64,000 bases of DNA from Paraplanobispora takensis (GTDB lineage: Bacteria > Actinomycetota > Actinomycetes > Streptosporangiales > Streptosporangiaceae): the NCBI RefSeq assembly GCF_016863195.1, contig NZ_BOOK01000031.1, positions 124,001 to 188,000 on the forward strand. Reading direction: 5' to 3'. A program made the position numbers and the translations under genes. Below the pieces are notes generated by a model that was not told where the DNA came from, searched no databases, and worked only from the letters and a program-made list of their open reading frames with translations. Shown here one piece after another: positions 24,245 to 32,852 of this stretch; positions within the stretch are counted from its first letter, which is position 1, and every line of letters begins with the position of its first letter.

Positions 24245-24595
24245 ATGCACGGCAATTCAGTGCCGGATACGTACGTGTACGTCACCGAGGAAGGCGTGAC
24301 TCGCCACTACGCGGACGGAAGCGTCGACGCGCTCGCATGGGAAGACGTCGTCGAGGTACGGGTCGTGGGGGACACGGACACGGACATCCTGTACATCCTG
24401 CTCGACCGGGACGGGCAGGGATGCGTCGTGCCCAAGTCGGCGACCGACGGAGCGTTTCTCACCCGCCTGCGGTATCTCCCGGATTTCGATCTCGACCGGC
24501 TCAGCGCGGCGGTGAGCACCGCCCGCGATTCATACGTCGTGGTCTGGCGCAGTCCCGATCCGCCCTCGGCCCTGCCCGACCTGGAGTACGACTGA
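24245..24595 (+). CDS. Hypothetical protein, 116 aa
   Basis: I recognise no family. The protein is acidic and soluble. It opens with a strand-rich segment containing VYVTEEGVTRHYADGSVDAL and AWEDVVEVRVVG, resembling the start of a PH-like fold, and ends SPDPPSALPDLEYD. The promoter gives a leaderless start. It stands between the GntR gene and the polysaccharide locus. Confidence 0.65.
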   Translation: MHGNSVPDTYVYVTEEGVTRHYADGSVDALAWEDVVEVRVVGDTDTDILYILLDRDGQGCVVPKSATDGAFLTRLRYLPDFDLDRLSAAVSTARDSYVVVWRSPDPPSALPDLEYD

Positions 24596-24712
24596 CCTCG
24601 CGAGGGTCAAGTCGTCATTTCTGTGTGTCCACACCCGATTACACAGTGCGTACGAATGGTTGAAAGTACACATTTGGACCGTTCCGTCAAGGCGTGCCTA
24701 TCCGACTATATC

Positions 24713-24726
24713 GGCCACTAGTGGCC
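24713..24726. promoter_or_regulatory. 14-bp perfect palindrome upstream of the locus
   Basis: GGCCACTAGTGGCC lies about 90 bp before the predicted -35 of the sugar transferase gene and could be an upstream operator. Confidence 0.4.
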
Positions 24727-24816
24727 AACGGTCTCTATTCCGCTCTTCCTGCGTGATCAATATGATTTCGAAGGGTACTTGCGGCTTTCTGAGGCTTTTG
24801 GGAAATCTGTCAACCC

Positions 24817-24844
24817 TTGGCACCTTGTGTACGTCTGCTATCTG
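24817..24844 (+). promoter_or_regulatory. Promoter of the polysaccharide operon
   Basis: TTGGCA (24817-24822), a 16-bp spacer and TATCTG (24839-24844) preceded by TGC (extended -10) give a start near 24851, about 25 bases before the first gene. Confidence 0.5.
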
Positions 24845-24875
24845 TTAATTCCCGGATAGTTGGGTGGGGAATGGT

Positions 24876-26330
24876 ATGCGGGTGGGGACAGAGGGGCCCG
24901 CTGACGTGCTCCTCGACGGTATGGCACGTTCCGCATCGAGCATATGGACACGTTCGTATGCCCGTTTACTGGTGGCGGGAGATCTCGCCTGCGCGGTTCT
25001 GGCCTGCGAGATCGTGCTCGGGGTCAGGTTGTGGCTGGGCGCCTTCATCCCCCTGGGCGAGGCGATTTTCGGTCTGGGGCTCGCTCTGTGCTGGCCTTTG
25101 GCGCTGGCCTTGGGGGGCGCCTATCGCCGGCGCGCGCACGGTGAGGGAACGGAGGAGTTTCGGGCGGTTTTCGAAGGGGGAATCGGTCTTACCGCGGCTG
25201 TCGCAATCGGTGCTTATGCGACGCAGACCAGCATTGCCAGGAGTTTTGTCATGGCGATGCTGCCCGGCGCCCTGCTCCTCACGATTCTCTTTCGCTATCG
25301 CATGCGCAAAAGGCTGCACCGGCGGCGCACCGCCGGTGAGTACATGCGCCACATGGTCGCCGTCGGTCACCGGGAGTCGGTGCTCGACCTGGTGATACAG
25401 CTGCGAAGACAGCCCTACCACGGCATGGCCGTGGTGGCGGCGTGCCTGCCGTCCGGCGCCGAGCGGGCCGACGTCGGCGGGGTGCCGGTGCTCGGCGACT
25501 TCACCGACGTGCCCGAGGCGGTGGCCAAGGTCAAGGCCGACGCCGTGGCCATCCTGGCCTGCCCCGAGCTGGACGGCACCGCGCTGCGCCGGCTCGCCTG
25601 GGAGCTGGAGAACGACCGCGTCGACCTGTTCGTGGCGCCCGCGCTCATGGACGTGGCGGGCCCGCGCGTCAGCATCCGCCCGATGGCCGGGATGCCGCTG
25701 CTGCACGTCGAGCATCCCGAGTTCACCGGCACCCGCTACTGGGTGAAGAACCTGTTCGACCGCTGCGGCGCCGGGTGCGCGCTGGTGGTGCTGGCCCTGC
25801 CCATGCTGCTGATCTCGGCGCTGATCCGGGCGACCAGCCCGGGACCGGCGCTGTTCCGGCAGGCCAGGGTGGGCAAGGGGGGCGTGGAGTTCCGGGTCGT
25901 GAAGTTCCGCACCATGGTCGACGGCGCCGACTCCCTCAAGGGCCACCTGCTGCCGGAGAACGAGTTCGACGGCGTGCTGTTCAAGATCCGGAAGGATCCG
26001 CGGATCACCCGGGTGGGAGCGTTCCTGCGCCGCTACTCCCTCGACGAGCTGCCGCAGCTGCTCAACGTGGCCCGCGGGGAGATGTCACTGGTCGGCCCGC
26101 GCCCCCCGCTGCCCGAGGAGGTCGAGCAGTACGGCGTGGACGTCCGCCGCCGCCTGGTGGTCAAGCCCGGGATGACGGGCCTGTGGCAGGTCAGCGGGCG
26201 CTCCGACCTGTCCTGGGAGGAGTCGGTCCGCCTGGACCTGCGGTACGTGGAGAACTGGTCCCTCTTCCTGGACCTGCAGATCCTCTGGAAGACCTGGAGC
26301 GCCGTCGTCCACGGAGAAGGGGCCTACTAG
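24876..26330 (+). CDS. Polyprenyl-phosphate sugar-1-phosphate transferase (WbaP/WcaJ type), 484 aa
   Basis: The N-terminal half has four or five membrane helices and a Rossmann-like CoA-binding-type region (HMVAVGHRESVLDLVIQLRR). The C-terminal catalytic domain has the full bacterial sugar-transferase pattern: NLFDRCGAGCALVVLALPML, GPALFRQARVGKGGVEFRVV, KFRTM, RRYSLDELPQLLNV, MSLVGPRPPLPEE and KPGMTGLWQVSGRSDLSWEE. It moves a sugar phosphate from a nucleotide sugar to undecaprenyl phosphate at the inner face of the membrane, which starts the repeat unit. ATG 24876 follows GGGGA; GTG 24864 is an alternative. Confidence 0.93.
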   Translation: MRVGTEGPADVLLDGMARSASSIWTRSYARLLVAGDLACAVLACEIVLGVRLWLGAFIPLGEAIFGLGLALCWPLALALGGAYRRRAHGEGTEEFRAVFEGGIGLTAAVAIGAYATQTSIARSFVMAMLPGALLLTILFRYRMRKRLHRRRTAGEYMRHMVAVGHRESVLDLVIQLRRQPYHGMAVVAACLPSGAERADVGGVPVLGDFTDVPEAVAKVKADAVAILACPELDGTALRRLAWELENDRVDLFVAPALMDVAGPRVSIRPMAGMPLLHVEHPEFTGTRYWVKNLFDRCGAGCALVVLALPMLLISALIRATSPGPALFRQARVGKGGVEFRVVKFRTMVDGADSLKGHLLPENEFDGVLFKIRKDPRITRVGAFLRRYSLDELPQLLNVARGEMSLVGPRPPLPEEVEQYGVDVRRRLVVKPGMTGLWQVSGRSDLSWEESVRLDLRYVENWSLFLDLQILWKTWSAVVHGEGAY

Positions 26331-26332
26331 AC

Positions 26333-27400
26333 GTGAAAGCACTCGTGCTCGCCGGGGGGTCGGGCACCCGATTACGGCCGATCACCCACACCTCCGCCAA
26401 GCAGCTCGTCCCCGTGGCCAACAAACCGGTGCTCTTCTACGGGCTGGAGGCCATCGCGGCGGCCGGCATCCGGGAGATCGGGATGGTCGTCGGCGACACC
26501 CAGGCCGAGATCGAGGCCGCCGTCGGCGACGGGGCCGCGTTCGGCCTGGAGGTGACCTACCTGCGCCAGCGGGCGCCGCTCGGCCTGGCCCACGCGGTGC
26601 TCATCGCCCGCGACTATCTGGGTGACGACGACTTCGTCATGTACCTCGGCGACAACTTCATCGTCGGCGGGATCGACGACCTCGTGGAGCGTTTCGCCCG
26701 GGACCGGCCGGCGGCGCAGATCATGCTCACCCGGGTCGGCGACCCCCGGCAGTTCGGCGTCGCCGAACTCGACGCGCGGGGCCGGGTGATCCGGCTGGAG
26801 GAGAAACCGCGCGTGCCCAAGAGCGACCTCGCGCTGGTGGGCGTCTACCTGTTCACGCCGGAGGTCCACGAGGCGGTCGCCGAGCTCAAGCCGTCCGGGC
26901 GGGGCGAGTTGGAGATCACCGACGCGATCCAGTGGCTGATCGAGGAGGGCCGGCGGGTCGAGTCGTCCGTCATCTCCGGCTACTGGAAGGACACCGGCGA
27001 CGTGACCGACATGCTGGAGGTCAACCGGCTGGTCCTGGAGTCGGTGGAACCCCGGCTGGACGGCCGGGTGGACGGCGTCAGCGAGTTGATCGGCCGGGTG
27101 GTCGTCGAGCCCGGCGCGGCGGTCGAGAGATCGCGCATCGTCGGCCCGGCGATCATCGGGGCCGGGGCCAGGATCCTCGACAGCTACGTCGGCCCCTTCA
27201 CCTCGATCGCCGCCGGCTGCACGGTCAGCGGCAGCGAGATCGAGTACTCCATCGTCCTGCCCAGATCCTCGATCTCCGGGGTGTCCCGGATCGAGGCCTC
27301 CCTCATCGGCCACGACGTCGAGGTCACCCCCGCCCCCGCCACTCCCCGAGCCCACCGCCTCGTGCTGGGCGATCACAGCAAGGTCCAGATCAGTTCATGA
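26333..27400 (+). CDS. rmlA: Glucose-1-phosphate thymidylyltransferase, long form, 355 aa
   Basis: The nucleotidyltransferase signature LVLAGGSGTRLRPITHTSAK opens the protein, with YLGDNFIVGG and GELEITDAIQWL further on. A left-handed beta-helix tail (RSRIVGPAIIGAGARILDSY) makes it the long RmlA/StrD form. It makes dTDP-glucose from dTTP and glucose 1-phosphate, the first step to dTDP-rhamnose. GTG 26333 starts two bases after the sugar transferase stop codon, and the end overlaps rmlB (ATGA). Confidence 0.93.
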   Translation: MKALVLAGGSGTRLRPITHTSAKQLVPVANKPVLFYGLEAIAAAGIREIGMVVGDTQAEIEAAVGDGAAFGLEVTYLRQRAPLGLAHAVLIARDYLGDDDFVMYLGDNFIVGGIDDLVERFARDRPAAQIMLTRVGDPRQFGVAELDARGRVIRLEEKPRVPKSDLALVGVYLFTPEVHEAVAELKPSGRGELEITDAIQWLIEEGRRVESSVISGYWKDTGDVTDMLEVNRLVLESVEPRLDGRVDGVSELIGRVVVEPGAAVERSRIVGPAIIGAGARILDSYVGPFTSIAAGCTVSGSEIEYSIVLPRSSISGVSRIEASLIGHDVEVTPAPATPRAHRLVLGDHSKVQISS

Positions 27401-28356
27401 GTGCACCTCTCTGCGGGCCCGCGCGGGTCCTCGTCACCGGCGGCGCCGGATTCATCGGTTCGGCCTACGCCCGGATGCTGGCGGCGGACGGAGCCGAGGT
27501 GACCGTGCTCGACCGGCTCACCTACGCGGGCAACCTCGCCAACCTGGAAGGGGTCCCGCACACCTTCGTGCACGGTGACATCTGCGACCCCGTACTGCTG
27601 TCGCAGGTGGTCCCCGGCCACGACGTCGTGGTCAACTTCGCCGCCGAGTCCCACGTGGACCGGTCGATCGACTCGGCCGCCGAGTTCGTGCGGACCAACG
27701 TCATGGGCGTGCAGACCCTCATGCAGGCCTGCCTGGAGGCGCGGACCCCGCGCGTGGTGCAGGTCTCCACCGACGAGGTGTACGGCTCGATCGAGACCGG
27801 CTCGTGGAACGAGTTCGCGCCGCTGCGCCCGCGCTCGCCGTACTCCGCCGCCAAGGCGGGCGGGGACATGATCGCCCGGTCCTACGCGATCACCCACGGC
27901 CTGCCGGTCTCCATCACCCGCTGCGGCAACAACTACGGGCCCCGCCAGTTCCCGGAGAAGGTGATCCCGCTGTTCGTCACCAACCTCCTGCAGGGACGCA
28001 AGGTGCCCCTGTACGGCGACGGGAGCAACGTCCGCGACTGGATCCACGTCGACGACCACTGCGCGGCCATCCGGCTGGTGTCCTGTGAGGGCGAGCCCGG
28101 CGAGGTCTACCACATCGCCGGGACGGCGGAGCTGACGAACCTGGAGCTCACCGAGCGCATCCTGCGGGCCTGCGACGCCGGGTGGGAGATGGTCGAGCAC
28201 GTGCAGGACCGCAAGGGCCACGACCTGCGCTACTCCCTCGACGACGCCAGGCTGCGCTCGATGGGGTACGCGCCGAAGATCGGTTTCGACGCCGGCCTGG
28301 AAGAGACGGTGCGCTGGTACGCCGACAACCCGCACTGGTGGAAGGCGCTCTCATGA
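27397..28356 (+). CDS. rmlB: dTDP-glucose 4,6-dehydratase, 319 aa
   Basis: This is an extended SDR with GGAGFIGSAYARML for NAD+ binding, ESHVDRSI, the STDEVYG signature and the catalytic SPYSAAKAGGD (YxxxK). The C-terminal NNYGPRQFPEKVIPLF and YGDGSNVRDWIHVDDH are standard for RmlB. It converts dTDP-glucose to the 4-keto-6-deoxy intermediate. Both ends overlap neighbours by four bases, so translation of rmlA-rmlB-rmlD is coupled. Confidence 0.95.
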   Translation: MSAPLCGPARVLVTGGAGFIGSAYARMLAADGAEVTVLDRLTYAGNLANLEGVPHTFVHGDICDPVLLSQVVPGHDVVVNFAAESHVDRSIDSAAEFVRTNVMGVQTLMQACLEARTPRVVQVSTDEVYGSIETGSWNEFAPLRPRSPYSAAKAGGDMIARSYAITHGLPVSITRCGNNYGPRQFPEKVIPLFVTNLLQGRKVPLYGDGSNVRDWIHVDDHCAAIRLVSCEGEPGEVYHIAGTAELTNLELTERILRACDAGWEMVEHVQDRKGHDLRYSLDDARLRSMGYAPKIGFDAGLEETVRWYADNPHWWKALS

Positions 28357-29195
28357 CGCGATGGCTGGTCACCGGCGCGCGGGGGATGCTCGGCGCCGAC
28401 CTGGTGACCCTGCTGCGGGGCGAGGGCGAGCAGGTCGCGGCGCTCGGCCGCGACGAGCTCGACGTGCGGGACCCCGACGCGGTGTCGCGGGCCGTACGGC
28501 TGCACAAGCCCGACGCGGTGGTCAACTGCGCCGGGTGGACGGCCGTGGACGACGCGGAGACGCGCGAGCCGGAGGCGCTGGCGGTCAACGGCCACGCCGT
28601 GCGGGCCCTGGCCCGGGGCTGCGACGAGCTGGGCGCCCGGCTGGTCCAGGTCTCCACCGACTACGTCTTCGACGGCGCGGCGCGGCGGCCGTACCGGGAG
28701 GACGACCCGACCGGCCCGCTCGGCGCCTACGGCCGGAGCAAGCTGGCGGGGGAGCGGGCGGCGCTGGAACACGGTCACCTCGTGGTGCGCACGGCCTGGC
28801 TGTACGGCGCCCACGGGGCGAACTTCGTCCGGACCATGGTCCGGCTGGAGTCCGAGCGCGACACCGTCACGGTGGTCGACGACCAGACCGGGCAGCCCAC
28901 GTGGACCGCCGACCTGGCGGCCGAGCTGGTCCGGCTGGTCCGCGCCGACGCCCCCGGCGGCGTCTACCACGCCACCAACGCCGGCCAGACGACGTGGTAC
29001 GGCTTCGCGCGCGAGATCTTCGCCATGCTGGGCGCCGACCCGGACCGCGTCCGGCCGGTCGGCAGCTCCCGGTTCCCCCGCCCGGCCCGGCGGCCCGCCT
29101 ACAGCGTGCTCGCCCGCCGTGCCGGGCCCGCCATGCGGGACTGGCGGCGGGCGCTTCAGGCGGCGTGGCCGTCGGTGGTCGGCGGTGTCCGGTGA
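28353..29195 (+). CDS. rmlD: dTDP-4-dehydrorhamnose reductase, 280 aa
   Basis: The SDR fold has TGARGMLGADLV at the start, NCAGWTAVDDAE, QVSTDYVFDG, the YxxxK in AYGRSKLAGE and RTAWLYGAHGANFVRTM, all typical of RmlD. It performs the last reduction to dTDP-L-rhamnose. Its 3' end overlaps the convergent rmlC by 40 bp. Confidence 0.93.
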   Translation: MTRWLVTGARGMLGADLVTLLRGEGEQVAALGRDELDVRDPDAVSRAVRLHKPDAVVNCAGWTAVDDAETREPEALAVNGHAVRALARGCDELGARLVQVSTDYVFDGAARRPYREDDPTGPLGAYGRSKLAGERAALEHGHLVVRTAWLYGAHGANFVRTMVRLESERDTVTVVDDQTGQPTWTADLAAELVRLVRADAPGGVYHATNAGQTTWYGFAREIFAMLGADPDRVRPVGSSRFPRPARRPAYSVLARRAGPAMRDWRRALQAAWPSVVGGVR

Positions 29196-29767
29196 CGGGC
29201 GGCGCAGACCCCGTAGTCGGGCAGCAGCCCGGCGGCCAGCGCCTCCTCCAGCGTGGGCGCCGCGGCGTCCTTGTCCGACAGCAGCGGCTCGCCCTCCAGC
29301 GGCCAGCCGATGCCGACGGCCGGGTCGAGCGGGTGGATCCCGTGCTCGCGCCCGGGCGCGTACGGCTGCGAGCACGCGTAGAGCACGGTCGCGCCGTCGC
29401 TGAGCGCGAGGAAGGCGTGGCCGAGTCCTTCGGCGATGTACAGGCCCCGGCGGGTCTCGTCGTCCAGGCGCACGGCCTCCCAGCGGCCGAAGGTCGGCGA
29501 CCCGGCCCGGACGTCGACGACCACGTCCAGGACGGCGCCGGAGACGCACATGACGTACTTGGCCTGACCGGGCGGGACGTCGGCGAAGTGCACGCCCCGC
29601 AGCACGCCCCGCCCGGACACCGAGCAGTTCAGCTGAGCGAGGTCCAGCCGCAGGCCGGCGGCCTCCCGCAGGTCGGAGGCGCGGAACGCCTCCAGGAAGG
29701 CGCCGCGGGGGTCGGCGTGGACGCGGGGGGTGTAAAGCCAGGCTCCGTCGATGCTGAGGGGCTCCAT
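29156..29767 (-). CDS. rmlC: dTDP-4-dehydrorhamnose 3,5-epimerase, 203 aa
   Basis: The cupin fold shows the RmlC catalytic set: the base His in VLRGVHFADVPPGQAKYV, the Asp in VVVDVRAGSPTFG and the Tyr in SQPYAPGREHG. The late GIGWPL is also as in the family. It makes the 3,5-epimerised keto-sugar for RmlD. It is the only rml gene on the minus strand. ATG 29767 starts at the family's MEPLSIDGAW. Confidence 0.92.
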   Translation of the reverse strand: MEPLSIDGAWLYTPRVHADPRGAFLEAFRASDLREAAGLRLDLAQLNCSVSGRGVLRGVHFADVPPGQAKYVMCVSGAVLDVVVDVRAGSPTFGRWEAVRLDDETRRGLYIAEGLGHAFLALSDGATVLYACSQPYAPGREHGIHPLDPAVGIGWPLEGEPLLSDKDAAAPTLEEALAAGLLPDYGVCAARHRTPPTTDGHAA

Positions 29768-29841
29768 GCGCCGAAGCATGTCACGCCACCGGGCGTTCCA
29801 GCCCGGAAGATCGGGAATTGCCCAAAGGAGATCAGATCCTC

Positions 29842-30741
29842 ATGATGACCGCCGTTTTCTCCAACAGCTCCATGGGCGAGGCCCAGCGGCGAGAGTTGCT
29901 CTACGGCGGGGAGGTGTTCGTCTACTCGGCCACCCCCGCCTCCCGCGAACTGGTGGCTTTCACGAGGGAGCTGATCGCCGACGCGTTCGGCGGACGTGAT
30001 CCGGAGACCGCCCAGCACGACATGGCGGTGGAGGAGTTCGCGGCACTGCTGGCCGATCTCAAGCCGCGCTTCATCCACCACCCGCGCTGCAAGAAGCTGC
30101 TGCCCGCGATCATGGAGGAGCTCGGCTGCGTGCCCGAGCGCACCTACTTCGACGTCCCCCGGCTGCGCACCTCGACCTCCGACGACTATCTCAGCTCCGG
30201 CATCTCCTACGCCTTCCACCCGCACCGCGACTGCTGGTACTCGGCGCCCTTCAGCCAGATCAACTGGTGGATCCCGGTCTACGAGGTGGTCCCGGAGAAC
30301 GTGATGGCCTTCCACCCCCAGTACTTCGACCGCCCGGTGCGCAACGGCAGCGCCCGCTACGACTACGGCGAGTGGAACCGCACCAGCCGGCTCACCGCCG
30401 CCCGGCACGTGCGCTCCGACACCCGCGAGCAGCCCAGGCCGGAGGAGCCGGTCGAGCTCGAACCGCAGGTCCGGGTGGTCCCCGAGCCGGGCGGGGTGCT
30501 GCTGTTCTCCGGCGCCCAGCTCCACTCGACGGTGCCCAACACCTCGGGCAGGACCCGCTTCAGCATCGACTTCCGCACGGTGGACGTCGAGGACGTGCGC
30601 GACCGCCGCGGGGCCCCGAACGTCGACGCCGCCTGCACCGGGACCACCCTGCGCGACTTCGTGCGCTCCACCGACCTGGCGGCGATGCCCGAGGAGCTGG
30701 CGCTGGAGTACGAGTCCGGGGCGCTTTCGGGGGCGAGCTGA
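29842..30741 (+). CDS. Phytanoyl-CoA-dioxygenase-like Fe(II)/2-oxoglutarate oxygenase, 299 aa
   Basis: A jelly-roll oxygenase is indicated by the HxD pair in AFHPHRDCWYSAPFSQINWW, a distal His in GAQLHSTVPN and the 2-oxoglutarate Arg in RTRFSIDFR, in the right order and spacing. Such enzymes hydroxylate small molecules or sugars. AAAGGAG precedes ATG 29842 (29845 is also possible). It opens the second sugar block, and its likely substrate is a nucleotide- or lipid-linked sugar made there (inference). Confidence 0.75.
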   Translation: MMTAVFSNSSMGEAQRRELLYGGEVFVYSATPASRELVAFTRELIADAFGGRDPETAQHDMAVEEFAALLADLKPRFIHHPRCKKLLPAIMEELGCVPERTYFDVPRLRTSTSDDYLSSGISYAFHPHRDCWYSAPFSQINWWIPVYEVVPENVMAFHPQYFDRPVRNGSARYDYGEWNRTSRLTAARHVRSDTREQPRPEEPVELEPQVRVVPEPGGVLLFSGAQLHSTVPNTSGRTRFSIDFRTVDVEDVRDRRGAPNVDAACTGTTLRDFVRSTDLAAMPEELALEYESGALSGAS

Positions 30742-30797
30742 GTGGCCGGCGGAGCCTGTAACACCCACGGTGATCTACGCGAAAGGGGAATGTGCCG

Positions 30798-32003
30798 ATG
30801 ACGACCTGCCGGCTGTGCGGTTCGGAGAGCCTCGCGAGCGTCGTCGACCTCGGTGCGACCCCGCCGTGCGAGCTGTTCCTGACCGCCGAGCAGCTCGACC
30901 TCCCGGAGACCGCCTATCCGCTGCACCTGAGGGTGTGCACCGGGTGCCTGCTGGCGCAGATACCACCGCTGATCACTCCGGAGGACACCTTCACCGAGTA
31001 CGCCTACTTCTCCTCCTACTCCACCTCCTGGGTGGAGCACGCCCGCCGGTTCGTCGCGGAGCGCGACCTGGCGCCGGACGCCTTCGTGGTGGAGGTGGCC
31101 AGCAACGACGGCTACCTGCTGCAGCACGTCGTCGCGCGGGGGATCCGGTGCCTGGGCATCGAGCCGTCGGCCAACGTCGGCCGGGCCGCCCGGGAGAAGG
31201 GGGTGCCGACCCTCACCGCGTTCCTCACCCCCGAGACCGGCGCGGCGGTGCGCGCCGAGCACGGCCCGGCCGACCTCGTCGTGGCCAACAACGTCTACGC
31301 GCACATCCCGGACGTCGTGGGGTTCACCGAGGGGCTGCGGGCCCTGGTCGCCGACGACGGCCTGGTCTCCGTCGAGGTCCAGCACCTGCTGACGCTGATG
31401 GAGCTCAACCAGTACGACACGATCTACCACGAGCACTTCCAGTACTACACCGTCGCCTCCGCGCAGCGGGCCCTGGCCGGCGGCGGGCTGAGGCTGGTGG
31501 ACGTGGAGCTGCTGCCCACGCACGGCGGCTCGATCCGGCTGTGGGCGCGGCCGTACGGCGAGCCGGGCCCGCGGGTGGACGACGTGCTGGCCCGGGAGAA
31601 GGCCGCCGGGCTGCACGAGCTGTCCGGCTACGCCGACTTCGCCGCCCGGGTGGCCAAGGTCCGGCGGGACCTGCTGCGCTTCCTCGTCGAGGCGGCCGAC
31701 GCGGGCAAGACCGTGGTCGGCTACGGCGCGCCCGGCAAGGGCAACACCCTGCTCAACCACTGCGGCGTCCGCCCCGACCTGCTGGCCTACACGGTGGACC
31801 GCAACCCCTACAAACACGGCAGGTTCACTCCCGGCGCGCGCATCCCGATCCTGGCGCCCGAGCGGATCGCCGAGGACCGGCCCGACTACGTGCTGGTCCT
31901 GCCGTGGAACCTGCGCGACGAACTCGTCGAGCAGCTGTCGTACGTCCGCGAGTGGGGCGGCCGGCTGGTCTTCCCCATCCCGAGCCTGGAGGTCGTCCCG
32001 TGA
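30798..32003 (+). CDS. Sugar C-methyltransferase-like SAM enzyme with N-terminal zinc domain, 401 aa
   Basis: The N-terminal zinc module has CRLCGSESL and RVCTGCLLAQ (two CxxC pairs). The SAM domain follows (FVVEVASNDGYLLQHV), with the catalytic-type YDTIYHEHFQYYT, and the C-terminal domain has VGYGAPGKGNTLLNHCG. This three-part layout is that of TylC3/NovU-type enzymes that add a methyl group to carbon 3 or 5 of dTDP-4-keto sugars. AAAGGGGA precedes ATG 30798. The end overlaps the nucleotidyltransferase by four bases. Confidence 0.9.
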   Translation: MTTCRLCGSESLASVVDLGATPPCELFLTAEQLDLPETAYPLHLRVCTGCLLAQIPPLITPEDTFTEYAYFSSYSTSWVEHARRFVAERDLAPDAFVVEVASNDGYLLQHVVARGIRCLGIEPSANVGRAAREKGVPTLTAFLTPETGAAVRAEHGPADLVVANNVYAHIPDVVGFTEGLRALVADDGLVSVEVQHLLTLMELNQYDTIYHEHFQYYTVASAQRALAGGGLRLVDVELLPTHGGSIRLWARPYGEPGPRVDDVLAREKAAGLHELSGYADFAARVAKVRRDLLRFLVEAADAGKTVVGYGAPGKGNTLLNHCGVRPDLLAYTVDRNPYKHGRFTPGARIPILAPERIAEDRPDYVLVLPWNLRDELVEQLSYVREWGGRLVFPIPSLEVVP

Positions 32004-32818
32004 AGGTGGTCCTCTTCTGCGGCGGTTACGGCACACGCATGCGCAGCGGCGCCCCGGGGGACCCCCCCAAGCCCATGCAGCTCGTCGGACCCCGCCCGCT
32101 GATCTGGCACGTGATGCGCTACTACGCGCACTACGGGCACACCGAGTTCATCCTGTGCCTGGGCTACGGCGCCGAGCACATCAAGGACTTCTTCCTGAAC
32201 TACCGGGAGACCACCTCCAACGACTTCGTCCTGCGCGGCGGCACCGTCGAGCTGCTGTCCACCGACATCGCCGAATGGTCGATCTCGTTCGTGCAGACCG
32301 GGATCGACTCCCCCATCGGGGAACGGCTGCGCCGGGTCCGCGAGCACATCGACGGCGACGAGCTGTTCCTGGCCAACTACGCCGACGTGCTCACCGACGC
32401 GCCGCTGCCCGAGATCGTCGACCGCTTCACCGCCTCCGACGCGGGCGCCTCGATGGTGGTCGTCCCGCCGACGGACACCTTCCACTGCATCGAGGTGGAC
32501 GAGGACGGGTCGGTGGGCGGGATCACGCCGGTCAGCCAGATGCCGTTGTGGATCAACGGCGGGTACTTCGTGCTCCGCCAGGAGATCTTCGAGCACATCC
32601 CGCCCGGCGGCGACCTCGTCGCCGACGGCTGCATGGAGCTGGCCAAGGCGGGCCGGCTGCTGGCCTATCCCCACCGGGGGTTCTGGAAGCCCACCGACAC
32701 CATCAGGGAGCGCGTCGCGCTGAACGAGGCCTACGCGCGCGGCGAACGCCCGTGGATGGTGTGGGAGGACGGCCGGGCGCCGCGCAACCCCCGCCGTCTG
32801 GTCAGGCAGGTGTCGTGA
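32000..32818 (+). CDS. RfbF-like sugar-1-phosphate nucleotidyltransferase, 272 aa
   Basis: The NTP-binding signature is FCGGYGTRMRSGAPGDPPKPM, and RPLIWHVMRYYAHYGHTEFI with GYGAEHIKDFFLNY follows the glucose-1-phosphate cytidylyltransferase group. It should activate a sugar phosphate, perhaps as a CDP sugar. No CDP-glucose 4,6-dehydratase gene is present in the window, so the product is not simply a CDP-3,6-dideoxyhexose. GTG 32000 overlaps the preceding stop. Confidence 0.8.
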   Translation: MKVVLFCGGYGTRMRSGAPGDPPKPMQLVGPRPLIWHVMRYYAHYGHTEFILCLGYGAEHIKDFFLNYRETTSNDFVLRGGTVELLSTDIAEWSISFVQTGIDSPIGERLRRVREHIDGDELFLANYADVLTDAPLPEIVDRFTASDAGASMVVVPPTDTFHCIEVDEDGSVGGITPVSQMPLWINGGYFVLRQEIFEHIPPGGDLVADGCMELAKAGRLLAYPHRGFWKPTDTIRERVALNEAYARGERPWMVWEDGRAPRNPRRLVRQVS

Positions 32819-32852
32819 TGTCCCGGGCGAGCGGCGCAAGGCGGGTGGCCCG

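Larger units (their letters stand above)
24596..24875. other. AT-rich spacer upstream of the polysaccharide locus
   Basis: No gene is supported here. The spacer has lower GC than the rest of the window and carries a 14-bp perfect palindrome and a promoter with an extended -10, listed separately. Confidence 0.6.

Noticed and set aside
32000-32818. Naming the nucleotidyltransferase rfbF
   Set aside because: It resembles RfbF, but the partner dehydratase rfbG is absent and specificity for CTP cannot be read from the sequence.
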